From positions 87,396,501 through 87,460,500 of the forward strand of contig NC_091245.1 in the NCBI RefSeq assembly GCF_042477335.2: DNA of 64,000 nucleotides, in the 5' to 3' direction. This document shows, one piece after another, positions 43,372 through 55,550 of this stretch (the stretch's first letter is position 1; each line of letters opens with the position of its first letter). The notes beneath the pieces were generated by a model. That model made no database searches. It was given only the letters and a program-made list of their open reading frames with translations, and had not been told where the DNA came from. Both the position numbers and the translations under genes were made by a program. Source of the DNA: Ovis canadensis. Its lineage: Eukaryota; Chordata; Mammalia; Artiodactyla; Bovidae.

Positions 43372-44800
43372 TGGGCTGGTGGACACTTGGAGGGTGATGG
43401 GGCTGAGGGCCAGTTATAACTGCAAGGAACTCCTTGTGGGATCACCTTTTCCTGGCTAGCTGGGGCTGGGGTCCCTGCACACAGCTTTTGCTTAATGTTT
43501 TCTGGGTCAGCAACAGAGCCAACTGGATGGATATGTGGCAAAAGCCTTGGACATGGCTATGATCCTTGACTACTGGGGGAGGGAACCTGGTGAGATGGTG
43601 ACGAGAGTCAAGGGTCACGAAGGTGAGATGATGATGATGATGATGCTTTTCAACCAGTGAACTTTCCAAGCTTCAGAAAGCAGGGAAATTCTAAGGGCAG
43701 GAGCTGGAGGATATAGGGCAGCAGGCCAGGCATGGAGTTATTCTGAGGACTCTTTAGGATCTTTCATTTTTCAGTATAAGAGTCCATGGTAGAAACTGCA
43801 CCCAGGCAAAGTAAGAAAATGACCCCTGACTTCTCATTTCCTTGCTAGGCTTAAGAAAAAGGACAAAATTGCAGCCAAGTGTTTCCATTTAACAGATTTT
43901 TTTTTTCTAGTTTTAAACCTGAGGTCTCTTTGAAGTGAGAGGACCAGCTTTACTCCTTTCTTGAGTTTGGTCAGAGAAAGGGGAAGTAGTAATCAGGGCC
44001 CATTGCGTAGAAGAGAGGAAAGCTGACTGCAGCTCTGTCTCCCACCTTTCAGGAACAGCCGTTCTGTTGCATTTCTTCTGTCTCTCTCTTAGACGTGAGA
44101 GATCAATTTTGCGACTTGATCTTAGCAGAGGAAAGATTAAAGCAGGATGGCTCTTCCTCTTTGTCTTTTAGGATGAACTGGAAGGATTGGGGGGTGGATT
44201 GCTGAAGGTGGGGGTTAGCATTTGAATTGCTAAGGTGGTTGGATACAGAGAGGCCCATAATAACCCTGACCAATAATACTGTAAATCTTTATTTTCCAGA
44301 ACTGGCCTCCCTGATCTCTCTCCTCATGGCAGTGACCCATCGCCAGCCCCCTGGACAACCGGGTACAAGAGACTAAGGTTGGGAATGGGAAAGGTGGGGT
44401 TTCCATGGTTCATTAAATGCTTCCTTACTCCCATTCATCGCTCTCAAAATTAGCTTCAGTGACAAAGACTTAAATCTCTCTCCTATCTGCAGCCCTGGGT
44501 TGGACAGGGGGCACAGGAACTGGGCTCAGCTGTTCACTGATTGAGACTGTAGGAACTGTGTTAGGTGGTACTGATGGCAGTATATTCAAGGGAGGGGGAA
44601 TAACTGCAAAACTGGACAGGACACCCATCTGGGACTACCTGTTCATCCATTTCCCTCATTTCAATCAGGTAACATTAAAGAATCAAGGCAGGACCAGATG
44701 GTGATGTGATCTGTATTTGAACAAATTCCTGGTTTATTGAGCTTCAAGGGGGAAGTCGGGTTGGTGGGAGTAGGATAGCTTCCCCTTCGAACAGCTAATA
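43372..44800 (+). other. GPR61: Probable GPR61 3' UTR
   Basis: Repeat-poor DNA directly after the GPR61 stop. It includes a short (GAT)n-type run at about 43624-43645 and T-rich stretches. The end is unknown. An AATAAA at 44797-44802 is one candidate, but the human transcript, as I recall, may extend further toward GNAI3. Confidence 0.4.
43624..43645. repeat. (GAT)n trinucleotide run
   Basis: About six ATG/GAT units in a row within the presumed GPR61 3' UTR. Confidence 0.85.
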
Positions 44801-44802
44801 AA
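44797..44802 (+). terminator. GPR61: Candidate polyadenylation signal AATAAA
   Basis: aataaa followed by a T-rich stretch, 1.4 kb after the GPR61 stop. Assignment is inference. Confidence 0.3.
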
Positions 44803-45989
44803 TAATTTTTATTATAAAAAAGTTATGCTGATATCAACATTGACTCCTTCAGTTCAACCCAGTGCATAATAGCTGAATACCCCACTCTCTGGGACTCACA
44901 CAGATTTATAGTCACTGCCTTCAAGGAGTGCACAGTCTTAATTTGATCAGGTACCTTATTTTATATTTTGACAGAGCATTCACATATAGTAAAGCATTTT
45001 AGAATTTTAGAGAAATATATTGAAAAATATGTTCATGGTTCTAACTTGAGTTCAGCCCATTGCAGCAAGATGTCTACATGGAGGCTTCCTGCAGACTGGA
45101 AAGTGTGGGGGTTGCAGATGAAACCCTAGTTGAAGAAAATGATTTATTAAATGAAATAGGGCAGCTTTTTCTCTCCAGATCTAGGAAATTTTCCAGGTTT
45201 CTGTCTTCCTACTGCTAGACTTATTTTAGCACAAGGCCTATTGCACTGAGGAGTTCCCTCAGATAATTTATACGTCGAAGAGAGTCCTTTGCGATTGAAG
45301 GCATGTTCTCCACCACTCTCTCCTCCCTTTTAAGATAAATTCATGAGGAATCGCATTTCTAGACAGGGGAAACCATCCAAACATCACTGATGAACTAGTA
45401 GCCTGAGCGTTGCCAGCAGGTGGCAGTGTGAGTCTAGTGGAAATAGGAAAGAGGCGTGTGGGTGGGGAGGGGGAGCATTGCCTGGCAGCCATTTTGTTAA
45501 TTTATTTTGCCTTTTCCTTTGACTTTGCCCTCCAACTCTTCCTTCACCATACTTCAGAAGGAGAGAATCTTGAGAGCAAGGACATTGCTAATTTAGGCTG
45601 AAATTTCTTGACACTGTGACCTCACTGGCATTTATTACAGAATTTGACATATGCTGGTTTATTCGCATTTATTTTTCCTTGAGTTGATCATGAAGGAAAT
45701 AAAATTTTCTCTTCTATTCTGCCGAGAACTTTCCCAACAATTTCTGTCATGACCACCTTCCAGGAGTATTCTAATCACCAGGATCACTTGGTAAAGTTCC
45801 ATATGTAATTCTTAAACTTGTGAAAGCAGTTCCTAGGCAAAATTTGACTTATAAATCCACTGAAGAAATCAACAGGTTGAGAAAATTGTGCTCTCAAGTT
45901 ATTTTTTCCCTCACCCCAGTGTTGTTGGAGTAACTCTCAATCCTAAATGAAAAGCTGTTGTCAGGACTTCCAGGTAACATCTTATAATG
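44803..45989. other. GPR61-GNAI3 spacer, mostly unrecognised
   Basis: No transposable element or gene was recognised. A CTCF-type motif inside it is listed separately. Confidence 0.4.
45413..45426 (+). promoter_or_regulatory. Full-consensus CTCF motif between GPR61 and GNAI3
   Basis: ccagcaggtggcag matches CCASYAGRKGGCRS at every position. It lies about 2.0 kb after the GPR61 stop and 2.2 kb before the GNAI3 ATG, in the same orientation as the 41877 motif. Confidence 0.65.
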
Positions 45990-46195
45990 GCATGGTAGAA
46001 AAGGAGTGAATTTGGAGTCAGATCTACTTATTCACTGTGTGAACTTGGAAAGATGCTTAATTTCTCTAAGCCTATCTGTTTATCTGTAAAAATGTGGACA
46101 ACAACCCACAATCACAGGGTTGTTGTGAAGAATAAACGAGATGACACATCCAAGTACCTAGCCATACCTGGCAAATAGGTACTCCATAAATATTG
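45990..46195 (+). repeat. MIR SINE fossil
   Basis: 'gagtgaatttggagtcagat', 'ctgtgtgaacttggaaagat', 'aatttctctaagcctatctg' and 'ggttgttgtgaagaataaac' span a nearly full MIR. Confidence 0.85.
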
Positions 46196-47179
46196 TTTTT
46201 TCTTCCCTTCTTCTTCCCTTTCTTCCCGTAAGTACTGATATTCTAACAGTCACTAGGAAAAGTAGGAGGCTTGGAACTTTGAAGAACTGGCATTGACAAA
46301 TTAAGGTGCATGAAGCTATTTAATGTGGTTTTCAAGAAATCCCTCTAATGATCATCAGTCACCGTATATATCTTTCTGTTGGGATCTTATATTCTAAGGT
46401 CTAGGTTCGATTGGGGAAATAATATTTAATCATAGGGAAAGGTCTTGGAGGCTGCAAGAGTTCCCCTCCCTAGAACGTACGGTGAATGTTTTTGTGGGGC
46501 TCTTTGGAAGTAACGGTAACGTAGGGCTACTTTCACCACAGAATCCAGGATTATGAGTAAAAAGAGTATCAGTGTGGGGCTTTCATAGGGGATTTATCAA
46601 CTTCCAGGTGATACTATAGCTGAGAAACAAATTTTACTATGACTTCTCTTTTCGTGTGTTACCACAACAGGAAATTTTAATAGAGATTCACAGGATGCAC
46701 TGGTTTGTTTTAGGGTGTGGAACTTTGGTTGACTAATCTTGGTAGAAGTCCTAAGTCCTTAACGCACGACAATATGTCAGGGCTAAATCTGGCTTGTGTG
46801 GGGGAAAGGCAGCATGGAAATTTCATGGAAAAACCACATTCTTACCTTATGTAAGATCTGTTACCGATTTCAAGAGATCCTTTACCGACATAGTAGCTGG
46901 GCAACTCAAGCCCACTAGGTACCAGTAGGTGAGCCAGAGAGGGCAGAAAGGGACTGCAAAGTCCCAGGCATGGTGGGTCTTAACTTATTCCAGATGTGGA
47001 GCGTGACTGCGTCGAGGCCCCGACTGTAATTCTCATCCCATAGCTCTGGCTGGGACGACGCCAACAGACAAACTATCCTACACTTGGTCTCAGATCTCCA
47101 CAGCCAGAATTAAACTGGTTTTCTGGCCAGTGGAAAAATTCCCAGCAGAAATTCCCGTGCGGATTGCGGGCTTTTACTT
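46196..47179. other. Unique DNA upstream of the GNAI3 promoter
   Basis: No repeat or gene was recognised. Confidence 0.35.
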
Positions 47180-47624
47180 GGGAATTTCCATTCCCCACGC
47201 CAATCGGCCGTGCGACCTCGGGAGGGTGCCTTGAACCGGAGAAACCAGTCCCTGGTATCTCTATATTCATCCAAATAAGACAGCCAAAAAGGTGAAAGGG
47301 GATTAAAGTCGAGCGGCGCCCGGTAAGCTCGACAGGGCCGCCCTACACCTCGGAACCGACGCTCGGCGTCCTGGTCTTTCTCTCTCTCCCCGTACTTCCG
47401 CTTTTGGTTACGCCTCCTTTACCCCAGCTAAGGAGGTCGAAGAAGTAACGGCCGCGGGCGTTGCCGGAAGTGTCGTAAAACGCCGGATATCCGGTTTCTC
47501 TGGGCGCCCTGGGAGCTGACGGAGAGGGCCGCCGCCCAGCAGTAGACTGTGTCTCCGCCTGCCAAGCCGCAGTCTCCGCGGTTTTTGAGTGAGCCCCGGC
47601 CCGGTCCCTTCTTTCGCCGCCGCC
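47180..47624 (+). promoter_or_regulatory. GNAI3: GNAI3 promoter and 5' UTR (CpG island)
   Basis: CpG-rich, with no TATA box apparent. Motifs: full NF-kappaB consensus gggaatttcc at 47180-47189; NF-Y-type ccaatcgg at 47200-47207; ETS sites acttccg at 47394-47400 and ccggaagtg at 47464-47472. The last 100-150 bases are probably transcribed 5' UTR, with a strong Kozak context (gccgccATGg). The CpG island continues into intron 1 to about 47.9 kb. Confidence 0.8.
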
Positions 47625-47742
47625 ATGGGGTGCACGTTGAGCGCCGAAGATAAGGCGGCGGTGGAGCGAAGCAAGATGATCGACCGCAACTTGCGGGAGG
47701 ACGGGGAGAAAGCGGCCAAAGAAGTGAAGCTGTTGCTACTCG
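47625..47742 (+). CDS. GNAI3: G protein subunit alpha i3, coding exon 1 (partial gene)
   Basis: 118 coding bases give 39 residues, starting [17 protein letters not shown] and ending in KLLLL, plus the first base of a Gly codon. This is the known N-terminus of the inhibitory G protein alpha subunit Gi3. Gly2 is the N-myristoylation site and Cys3 the palmitoylation site that hold it on membranes; residues 8-30 form the alphaN helix that contacts G beta-gamma. The protein lowers cAMP by inhibiting adenylyl cyclase and acts in Golgi and spindle processes. The exon ends ctactcg|gtgagg, a good donor, splitting the first Gly of the P-loop GAGESGK, as in other GNAI genes. SEDK and VERSK positions fit GNAI3. 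Later exons lie beyond the window. The plus-strand frame that runs on to 48011 reads into the intron and is not coding. Confidence 0.95.
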
Positions 47743-47989
47743 GTGAGGGGCTGGGGGCGGGGCTGGCGGGGTGGTTTAGAGGGCCCAGGCACTTGAGAGT
47801 CCTAATGGGGGGTCGGGCCGGGCGGGAGGAGAGGACCCCGAAGAATCTGGAGGGCGTGACGGACGTGGGGCGGGGTATGGGGTTGTGGCTGGTGCCGGAG
47901 GGCATGATGAGGGGGTGGGGTTTTGGGGTTGTAGGAATTAGGCTGGAAAGAGGGTGTGCCACCATGCTGGGATTGTGTTTAGCGAAGGA

Positions 47990-50520
47990 GCTTCTAAATG
48001 TGGTCCAGTAGGACATTGAGACTGTATTAGGAATATGGGAAAAGCTCATAAAGAAAGAGCTGATGTTAGAGAAGGTTTTTCAAGGGAAGGGTTAGAGTGA
48101 GTTGGTGTTGAGAACGGGAGAGTGTGTTGGGCTTGTATAATGGATTGTGAGTTTGGAGCGTGGTGATACTTTATGACATTAGAGCTGGGGGGGGGGCTTG
48201 AATAATTAATATAAATAGAGAGGGGGTCTTGAACAGAGTGGTCACGTAGGACCCTGTCATTTATTAGAGAGTGGACATTTTGAGCTCTCGCTGAGGTGGA
48301 GGAACCCTGGGTCATCCAGGAACATAAAGGTGTATGGTTGAAATAACTGAAAAGTTCTCAGGTGTAAAGGGAAAGAGTTTGAGTGTAGAGGCTGTGTGTA
48401 TTTATCCACTATTTCCTATTATTTTTATTTTCTTAAGGTTTTTTTTATAACTCCTTCCACTGTTTTTATAAGAGCTGGTGTGAGCTGAGGATATTTAAAG
48501 ACTGTCTTGTTTGAGGTTTGTGGCATAGGATGTGATGATGACAATAGATTACACAGGGAGAGTTGATGAATATTTGCTAGGGATGGTGTGCAGTGGGAAT
48601 GCAGTTATCTTAGGATAAATTATGGAATTGGACTTACTGTAAAAGATGTGATTGTGACAGACTTCTGTTGAGCTGGGGTTTTTTGTTTGTTTCTTCAAAC
48701 GAAAAATACTGGCTTCAGGAATTACCGTTTATTTTACTTGACATTCGTTTTAAGTAGTTTTTATGTACAGTCAGATGCATTTTACTCAGCCTGGTTGGTT
48801 TTAGAATTTTTGAGAAATTGTTTTCTAGAAGCTCAGTGAATCATATAAAATACCCTGATGTCAGCTTACCAATAAATCAGGCCACATTTTTTCTTCACTG
48901 TTAGTATTTTCTGGGGATCTGTTAGGGAAGAATAAATGGAAGTAATGGTTTCTGTAAGCGGTAGAACTTTGCTCTTTAAAACAGTTGATTTTGGGGGAAA
49001 ATAAGTTGCTTTAGAAGAAGTGCCATATTTTTATGGTGTGAAGCTCCAGAGGACAGAACGCACCACAGTAACCCAGGGTTTATTCTGCATTCAGGGTGCT
49101 CGTGCTAGTCTTCTCATGGTAACGTGTTTGACAGTTTGTAGATTGCAGAAGCCTTGGTAACAGCTTTTTGAATAAAGGGAGGAAGTTATGCACTGGAGTT
49201 TGAGCCTTCAGTTTGAATACTTAATCTTACAGAATGTATGAAAAAAAAAAAATTGAAGTTCCAAACTGCTACTCTTCCATATAACGGGTATCATTTGTGA
49301 ATGAGCATGGTCCCTGGTACGTAGTAGATGCTTAAATATAAACTGTTAACCAGCGTGTGTCAGCTGCTGTTGGACATAGCTCCTTGGGACCTTTCAGGTG
49401 TTTGATATAAACTGTAGTACTCAAGGCATTAGCATTGTTCCTATCAATCAGTTGGTTATGAAAGTAAAGGTGTGTTTTTATCTTCTGTGGTTATTTTGGT
49501 TTACATTCATAATCAGAGATCCCCTCAGGATATTAGGCTGTTGTAATACAGGACTTTATAAATAGTGCATTTAATTAAAAACAAAATTAAACACATGATC
49601 ACTTAGGAAATTTCAAAAGCAGTAGGTAAAAATCAAAGTACTACAACATTTGCTTTTCCTTTTTAATCAATTTCATTGTTTTAAGTAAGTTTTTTTAAAT
49701 ATTCTTGAGCAAGTTAAATGAACAGATTCAAGCAGGTTGCAGAGAGAGATGTATTTGCTTGAGTCATGACATAACCCATATATGAAATTAAAGTTATCTT
49801 CTTTGCTATTTCTATAAACAAAATGCACTCATCACAGTAAACAAATTATTTTGCTGTTGAATACCTCCTTTGATATACATGCAAGTCATTTTTACTTTCT
49901 CTCTGTAAAACTATCAAACTTGGTCTAAGTTGCAGGCATTGTTATTATTTTAACAAAATGAATGTTACCAATTATAGTTACTATAGAAATTCAGGAGGAA
50001 TGCAGTATTATAATTGTTTTGTTACTTTTTGTTTAAATTTCTTTTAGATGTATTATTGAGAAGCTCTTGATATACTAGTGTCTAATCATAATATTCTGTA
50101 AAGAAACAAAATTATGTTATACGGGGCTTCCTAAGCAGATGGTAGTGCATAGGAAGGCTTGCAGTGTGCTGTTTGCAAATGTTTTATGGTTTTGAAATTT
50201 TAAATCATTTTTATGATTTTAAATCATTTTGTAACTAACTTTTCAAATTTCACAGCAGTTAGAATGATATTTGAACATTTTTGGTGTGATTCCACCAGTA
50301 CACTTTCTGAGTTTGACAATTGAAAATATTTGATTTGGAAGATTTATACCAATTAGTGTTTAATATCATCTATAACATTTTATACTTTATTTTTCATGTC
50401 ATAATTTTATAATATAAAAAAAATGTATGTTATTTTCATCAGGTCCCTCCAGTTTATTTGGCAGTCTATACAAGTATTACAATTTTACGCGTGCAGCATG
50501 ATGTGACCAAAGTTGGGGAT
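47990..50520. other. AT-rich intron sequence, no repeat recognised
   Basis: About 2.5 kb of GNAI3 intron 1 without a recognised transposable element. A run of nine G lies near 48187-48195. No supported gene. Confidence 0.4.
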
Positions 50521-50524
50521 CACT

Positions 50525-50720
50525 GGTATAATGGATATGAGCACTGCTTTTGGAGTCACATAAAACTGAATTCAATTCCCACCTCCATTTACTAGCTGTG
50601 AGACCCAGAGCATGTAACTTAACCCTAGGAGTCTTATTTTCACATATAAAGTGGGGATGTGATACTTATTTCTAAAGCTCAAATGAGATAATATATGTAA
50701 ACTGTTTAGCAAATAAATGC
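50525..50720 (+). repeat. MIR SINE fossil
   Basis: 'ggatatgagcactgcttttg', 'ttactagctgtgagacccag' and 'aaatgagataatatatgtaa' follow the MIR order. Confidence 0.75.
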
Positions 50721-51065
50721 TAACTAAACGGTGACTTCTGTTACAACGATTGGCAAACGTCATTTTAGTTGCTTTTTTCAAGGGTGTTTCAGATATTTGA
50801 TTATTTTTCAAATATTAATGAACCCTTTTCAAAGACCTTCAAAGAATTTTAATACAACTCTTTTGTGGTAAAAGGAATTAAACATTATCTTTTAGTTTTG
50901 TGAGTTATTGAATGATCTACTCCTGTGCTGTCTCGATCCATTTCTTGATAGTTCCCCTTAACAGACCTTGAGAAAGCATTGTTATACAAAATGAGGTTAG
51001 TGCTTTCTTCTTTAGGATTTTGCTGGTAGTGGCAGGGCAAAAATTAAGTTGCATGCAGAGTAGTA
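50721..51065. other. AT-rich intron sequence, nothing recognised
   Basis: No gene or repeat family was recognised. Confidence 0.3.
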
Positions 51066-51178
51066 GTTAATTAGTTAGTAAAGTCGCTCAGTCGAGTCCG
51101 ACTCTTTGCAACGCTGTGGACTGTAGCCCACCAGTCTCCTCCATCCGTGGGATTCTCCAGGCAAGAATACTGGATTGG
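51066..51178 (-). mobile_element. Bov-tA/Bov-A fragment
   Basis: Antisense fragment: 'aaagtcgctcagtcgagtcc' to 'ccaggcaagaatactgga'. It lacks the tRNA-like half. Confidence 0.9.
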
Positions 51179-51702
51179 AACTATCTAATTCACTTAAACC
51201 CTATATTTTATAATTTATTTACATTTAAGTATCTGCATGTTACTGACTGAATATGCTTGTTATTGAAAATCGGACTGTCCTTTGATAAATATGCTATTAT
51301 TTTAAACTCTCATAAGAGGATATTCTTTATAATGTTTGCTATTTGTTTGGCATAAGATTCATAGCTTTGATTTCTTGTGATGATGCATCTCATGCCTGGG
51401 CAAAAGAAACTGGCATAAAAAATTGAAATTCACGTGCAAGAATAGGTTGGTTTGTTTCTTATAAGAATTTACTATTCTTTGTGTCTTTTATTTGCATTTC
51501 TACAGTCTGAAAGTGTGGTATCCTTTTCAGCAGTTAAAATATTGTGATCTTGCCTGAGTATGCTAATTCTGTTGTAAGTACAGGAATGACCATAGAGTTG
51601 GGTGCTTAGTACTTCTGGATTTGATGGGACCTTTAACTTTGTAATGGTTGCTGCAACTGTGTTTTGTTAAAAATAATTTTTAGCATATTAAACATATTTT
51701 AG
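51179..51702. other. AT-rich intron sequence, nothing recognised
   Basis: No gene or repeat family was recognised between a Bov-A fragment and the BovB copy. Confidence 0.3.
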
Positions 51703-52546
51703 TCTATTCAGTTAAGTTCAGTCACTCAGTCGTGTCCGACTCTTCGTGACCCCATGAACTGCAGCACGCCAGGCCTCCCTGTCCATCATCAACTCCTGAA
51801 GTCCACCCAAACCCATGTCCATCGAGTTGGTGATGCCACCCAACATCTTATCCTCTGTCCCCACCTTCTCCTCCTGCCCTCAATCTTTCCCGGCATTAGG
51901 GTTTTTTCAAATGAGTCAGCTCTTCGAATCAGGTGGCCAAACTTTTGGAGTTTCAGCTTCACCATCAGTCCTTCCAATGAACACCCAGAACTGATCTCCT
52001 TTAGAATGGACTGGTTGGATCTCCTTGCAGTCCAAGGGACTCTCAAGAGTCTTCTCCAACACCACAGTTCAAAAGCATCAATTCTTCGATGCTCAGCCTT
52101 CTTCACAGTCCAACTGTCACATCCATACATGACCACTGGAAAAACCATAGCCTTGACTAGACGGACCTTTGTTGACAAAGTCTCTGTTTTTTAATACGCT
52201 ATCTAGGTTGGTCATAACTTTTCTTCCAAGGAGTAAGCATCTTTTAATTTCATGGCTGCACTTCCCATCTGCACTGATTTTGGAGCCCAGAAAAATAAAG
52301 TCTGACACTGTTCCACTGTTTCCCCATCTATTTGCCATGAAGTGATGGGACCAGATGCCATGATCTTAGTTTTCTGTATGTTGAGCTTTAAGCCAACTGT
52401 TTCACTCTCCTCTTTCACTTTCATCAAGAGGCTCTTTAGTTTTTCTTCACTTTCTGCCATAAGGATGGTGTCATCTGCATATCTGAGGTTATTGATATTT
52501 CTCCCGGCAATCTTGATTCCAGCTTGTGCTTCCTCCAGCCCAACGT
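51703..52546 (-). mobile_element. BovB (RTE LINE), 5'-truncated 3' end, about 0.84 kb
   Basis: The longest BovB copy in the window, minus strand. Two overlapping frames encode parts of the reverse transcriptase and its C-terminal region: LNIQKTKIMASGPI near 52385, then KAMVFPVVMYGCDSWTVKKAEHRRIDAFELWCWRRLLRVPW near 52020-52150, shared by BovB copies. The frame shifts between them, so the copy is dead. The 3' tail with gtcactcagtcgtgtccgac lies at the left end. Confidence 0.95.
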
Positions 52547-53711
52547 TAGACTACTACTAAAAATCTTTTAGTTTGGGGGCAGATATCTCTGATAAAAATA
52601 GTTCCTTCTCTTACAGATGGTTGGTAAAACTGCAGACCTTGAGCTCTGCGCTCTTCACTCTGCCTCTCCCCCATGGTGTGCCGCTTCATGCTCTAGTTGC
52701 TTGGAAGGGAAAAGGGAGTGGATGAGTCCCTGCAGATACTTCCTCTTTTTCTTCCAACCCACTCTCTCCTTCCACAGGGTCTTTCACATCATGCCTTTAA
52801 AAAAAAACAAAAAACCTGGGATGTGTGTACTCCTCAGGGCTTCAGAAGATCCATAAACTTTATAAAATTGTTAGCAATATTTGTGGTTACATGGGGTTTT
52901 CTGGAGAGAAAAACCGTATTTTCATCAGGTTTTTCTGTGATACTGCCTAACCTGCTTAAAGTCTGTCGTCTTTGGACCAGGAAAATCAGTAGCTGGGCAA
53001 AAACAGGACATTCAAAATGCAAAGGAGAAACCTAGACACTGGAAAATCTTTTCCCTCTTTTCTCTAAAGGTTTTTTACTTGGAATTTTGAGAAAACCATT
53101 TACTGTGCTTGAGATGGCTTCTCTTTCTGCAGTTCCCCAGTGATTAATGAACTGCTCACTGCCACTTGCGTTGTCAATATATCCAGTACAGAACTTGCCT
53201 CCCCTCTTCACTTCTCTTCCCCAAATCCGCCTCCTGTGAACCTTTCTGTTCTGGGATTGTCATTCTCAAAATCACCTACCCTGAAAACTGAACTTTTTTT
53301 TAACTCCTTGCTTGCTCTTATTCATATAACCAGTCAGTTACCAAGTTCTGTGACTCAGTTGTAAACCAGATTTTTGTATTTCCTGGACCAGTAAAATTAT
53401 TTTTTTGTTATTAACTCCACTCATGTCTCCAACATTGTATTTTTCTTGTAAATATATTTTTTAACTCTCCCAAGCACCATCTATTATAATTACTATTTTA
53501 GTTTCCTTTCCTCCATGAAACCTTTTTGATGTTCTGAGTTGGATATGATGTATCCCTCTTTTTGAAACCTCATAGTACTTTTTATGCTATCATCTACCTT
53601 ATGTTATGGTTATTTGTAAACTTAGCAGCTCCTAACTATGTATGTCCTTTGAAAGCTGAGTGAACTTGGTATTTTCATGTGTTTATATCTGCTGCAGCAC
53701 CTAGTGTATCG
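52547..53711. other. Intron sequence, nothing recognised
   Basis: Open frames up to 112 codons (52697-53035 plus) lack any recognisable motif and are not supported. Confidence 0.35.
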
Positions 53712-54240
53712 CTAAGGTGTTTTGCCTGTAAGAAATAGAAACTCATTCATACTTGTTCCAGTCAAGGAGGTCTTTGTTGAAAAGACACAGTAGGCAACTT
53801 TATAGGCATTAGACATCCAAGGATAGATAAGAAATGAAATACAAGCAGGTCGAATGCATGTGGAATGTAATACATGTCCCCTCCCTCCATTTCTCCTAGA
53901 GACTGGTCACTTGCTCTGCTTTTGGTAAGTCACCTCTTCAGATCAGCTTTCTCTGCTCACTCAGGACCTCTTTGCTCCTACTTCCCTTCAGGTCTTCAAT
54001 TTTGACTTACTGTGATACCTCTGGCTCACACACTGCCTAATCTGGTAGTTCAGGTACTTCATATCGTCTGACTCAGGTTCCCAGGATTCTCATTCTGGGT
54101 TCTTGGAAAAGAATATCAGATTGGCCCATCCCTGTCAGGTGCCTACCTATGGTGGGAATATGGCAGGGCTGTGGGGTATCATGAGTTTCATAAGGCTGAC
54201 CCTTTCAGGGACTAGGTGGGCCAAGTTCTCTATTAAAAAG
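53712..54240 (-). repeat. Possible old interspersed repeat, family unknown
   Basis: 'aagaaatagaaactcattca' near the left and 'cccatccctgtcaggtgcct' with 'gggaatatggcagggctg' near the right follow the layout of an ancient mammalian repeat that also seems present at 60185-60590. No coding part. The family is not named. Confidence 0.35.
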
Positions 54241-54502
54241 GCTTGGCTAAAGAGTTAATGTTTAATAGATGATAATGCCTAGCTAGTAGACACTCATTAA
54301 ATGTAAGCTGAACTTAATGGAATGAGATGAAGAGCTAAACATATCATTGTTTAGTTTTCCTTTAATTCACAAGAACATGGCTGCTAATTTTCAACATGGC
54401 TGTTGAAAATTGGGAGATGTAATTAAATTCAACTTCAGGTAGATGCAAGATTTTAAACTCCCATTGTCAATATAACCAACTCAGAGATTTTCTTTTCAGC
54501 TG

Positions 54503-54580
54503 TAGGGGGCTTGAGTTCAATCCCTGGTAGAGGAACAAAGATCCTACATGGTGTATGGCAAGGCCAAACAAAACAGTAAC
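54503..54580 (+). mobile_element. CHR-type SINE fragment
   Basis: 'gcttgagttcaatccctggt' and 'ggaacaaagatcctacatgg' match the central CHR region. Confidence 0.65.
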
Positions 54581-55061
54581 ACATCCAACCAGAGTAGTTA
54601 ATGTCACTTGAATTTAATTACCTTTGATTTTTAATTCAGGAATTAATTTTCTTAAATGCATATAATCAGTTCAGAATCTGTGCATCATTGTCCCTACTTT
54701 TTCCTGGCTAACTTTTCCCCGTTATTTTTATAAGCACCAGAAAATTGTCCAGAGCTAAGGGAGGAGGGAAAATGGACCATTTTTTCCTTGTTGATAACGT
54801 TGCTTAGAGGGTTTTGTTAGAGAGTAGGTAAAAACATTTGGCAAAGAGATTGCTCTTAGATTTTAGTTATCCATGCCATGCCTTCTTCTGTTTGGTTTTA
54901 TTCGGAAGTGGGGCTTGTTAGGAGAAATGGGAAGGAAGATATGCTTTAAGTATTCAGGAGCTAGAATATTAGCATTAAAGACCAAAAAATTAAAACCTGG
55001 GTCTCATAAGAATTGTCTAGAGCAGTAGACACTAAATTTGTTCAGATTACCAGTTGGTAGT
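54581..55061. other. AT-rich intron sequence, nothing recognised
   Basis: No gene or repeat family was recognised. Confidence 0.3.
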
Positions 55062-55302
55062 GTGTTGTTGTTGCTGTTTATTTGCCAAGTCCTGTCTGAT
55101 TCTTTGTGAAAGTCCCGTCTGACTCTCTGCAATGCCGTGGACTGTAGTCCACCAGGCTCCTTTGTCCATGGGATTTCCCAGGCAAGAATACTGGAGTGGG
55201 TTGCCATTTCCTTGTCCAGGGGATCTTGCTGATCCAGAGATTGAAGCAGGCATCTCCTGCTTGGCAGGAGGTTCTTTATCACTGAGCCACCTGAGAAGTC
55301 CA
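55062..55302 (-). mobile_element. Bov-tA SINE
   Basis: Antisense, from 'gtgttgttgttgctgtttat' to 'cactgagccacctgagaagt'. It carries a partial duplication of its 3' segment: tctgattctttgtg, then tctgactctctgc. Confidence 0.9.
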
Positions 55303-55384
55303 TAGGGTAGGATGAATTGGGAGATTGAGATTGATGTATATACACTATTGATATTATGTATAAAATAGATAACTATTGAGAGCC

Positions 55385-55550
55385 CACTGTGTAACTCAGA
55401 GAACTCTACTCAGTGCTCTGTGGTGACTTAAAGGAAATCCACAAAAGAAAGGATATGTATATGTGCTGCTGATTCACTTTGCTGTACAGAAGAAACTAAC
55501 CCAACATTGTAAAGCAGCTATACTCCAATAAAAATTAATTAAAAACATTT
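55385..55550 (+). mobile_element. L1 LINE 3' end
   Basis: 'gctgattcactttgctgtac', 'agaagaaactaacccaacat' and 'agctatactccaataaaaat' are the artiodactyl L1 3' UTR, ending at its own AATAAA. Confidence 0.9.

Noticed and set aside
47408-48049. 213-codon minus-strand frame over the GNAI3 promoter and exon 1
   Set aside because: CpG-island shadow frame with Ser/Pro-rich sequence and no known domain.
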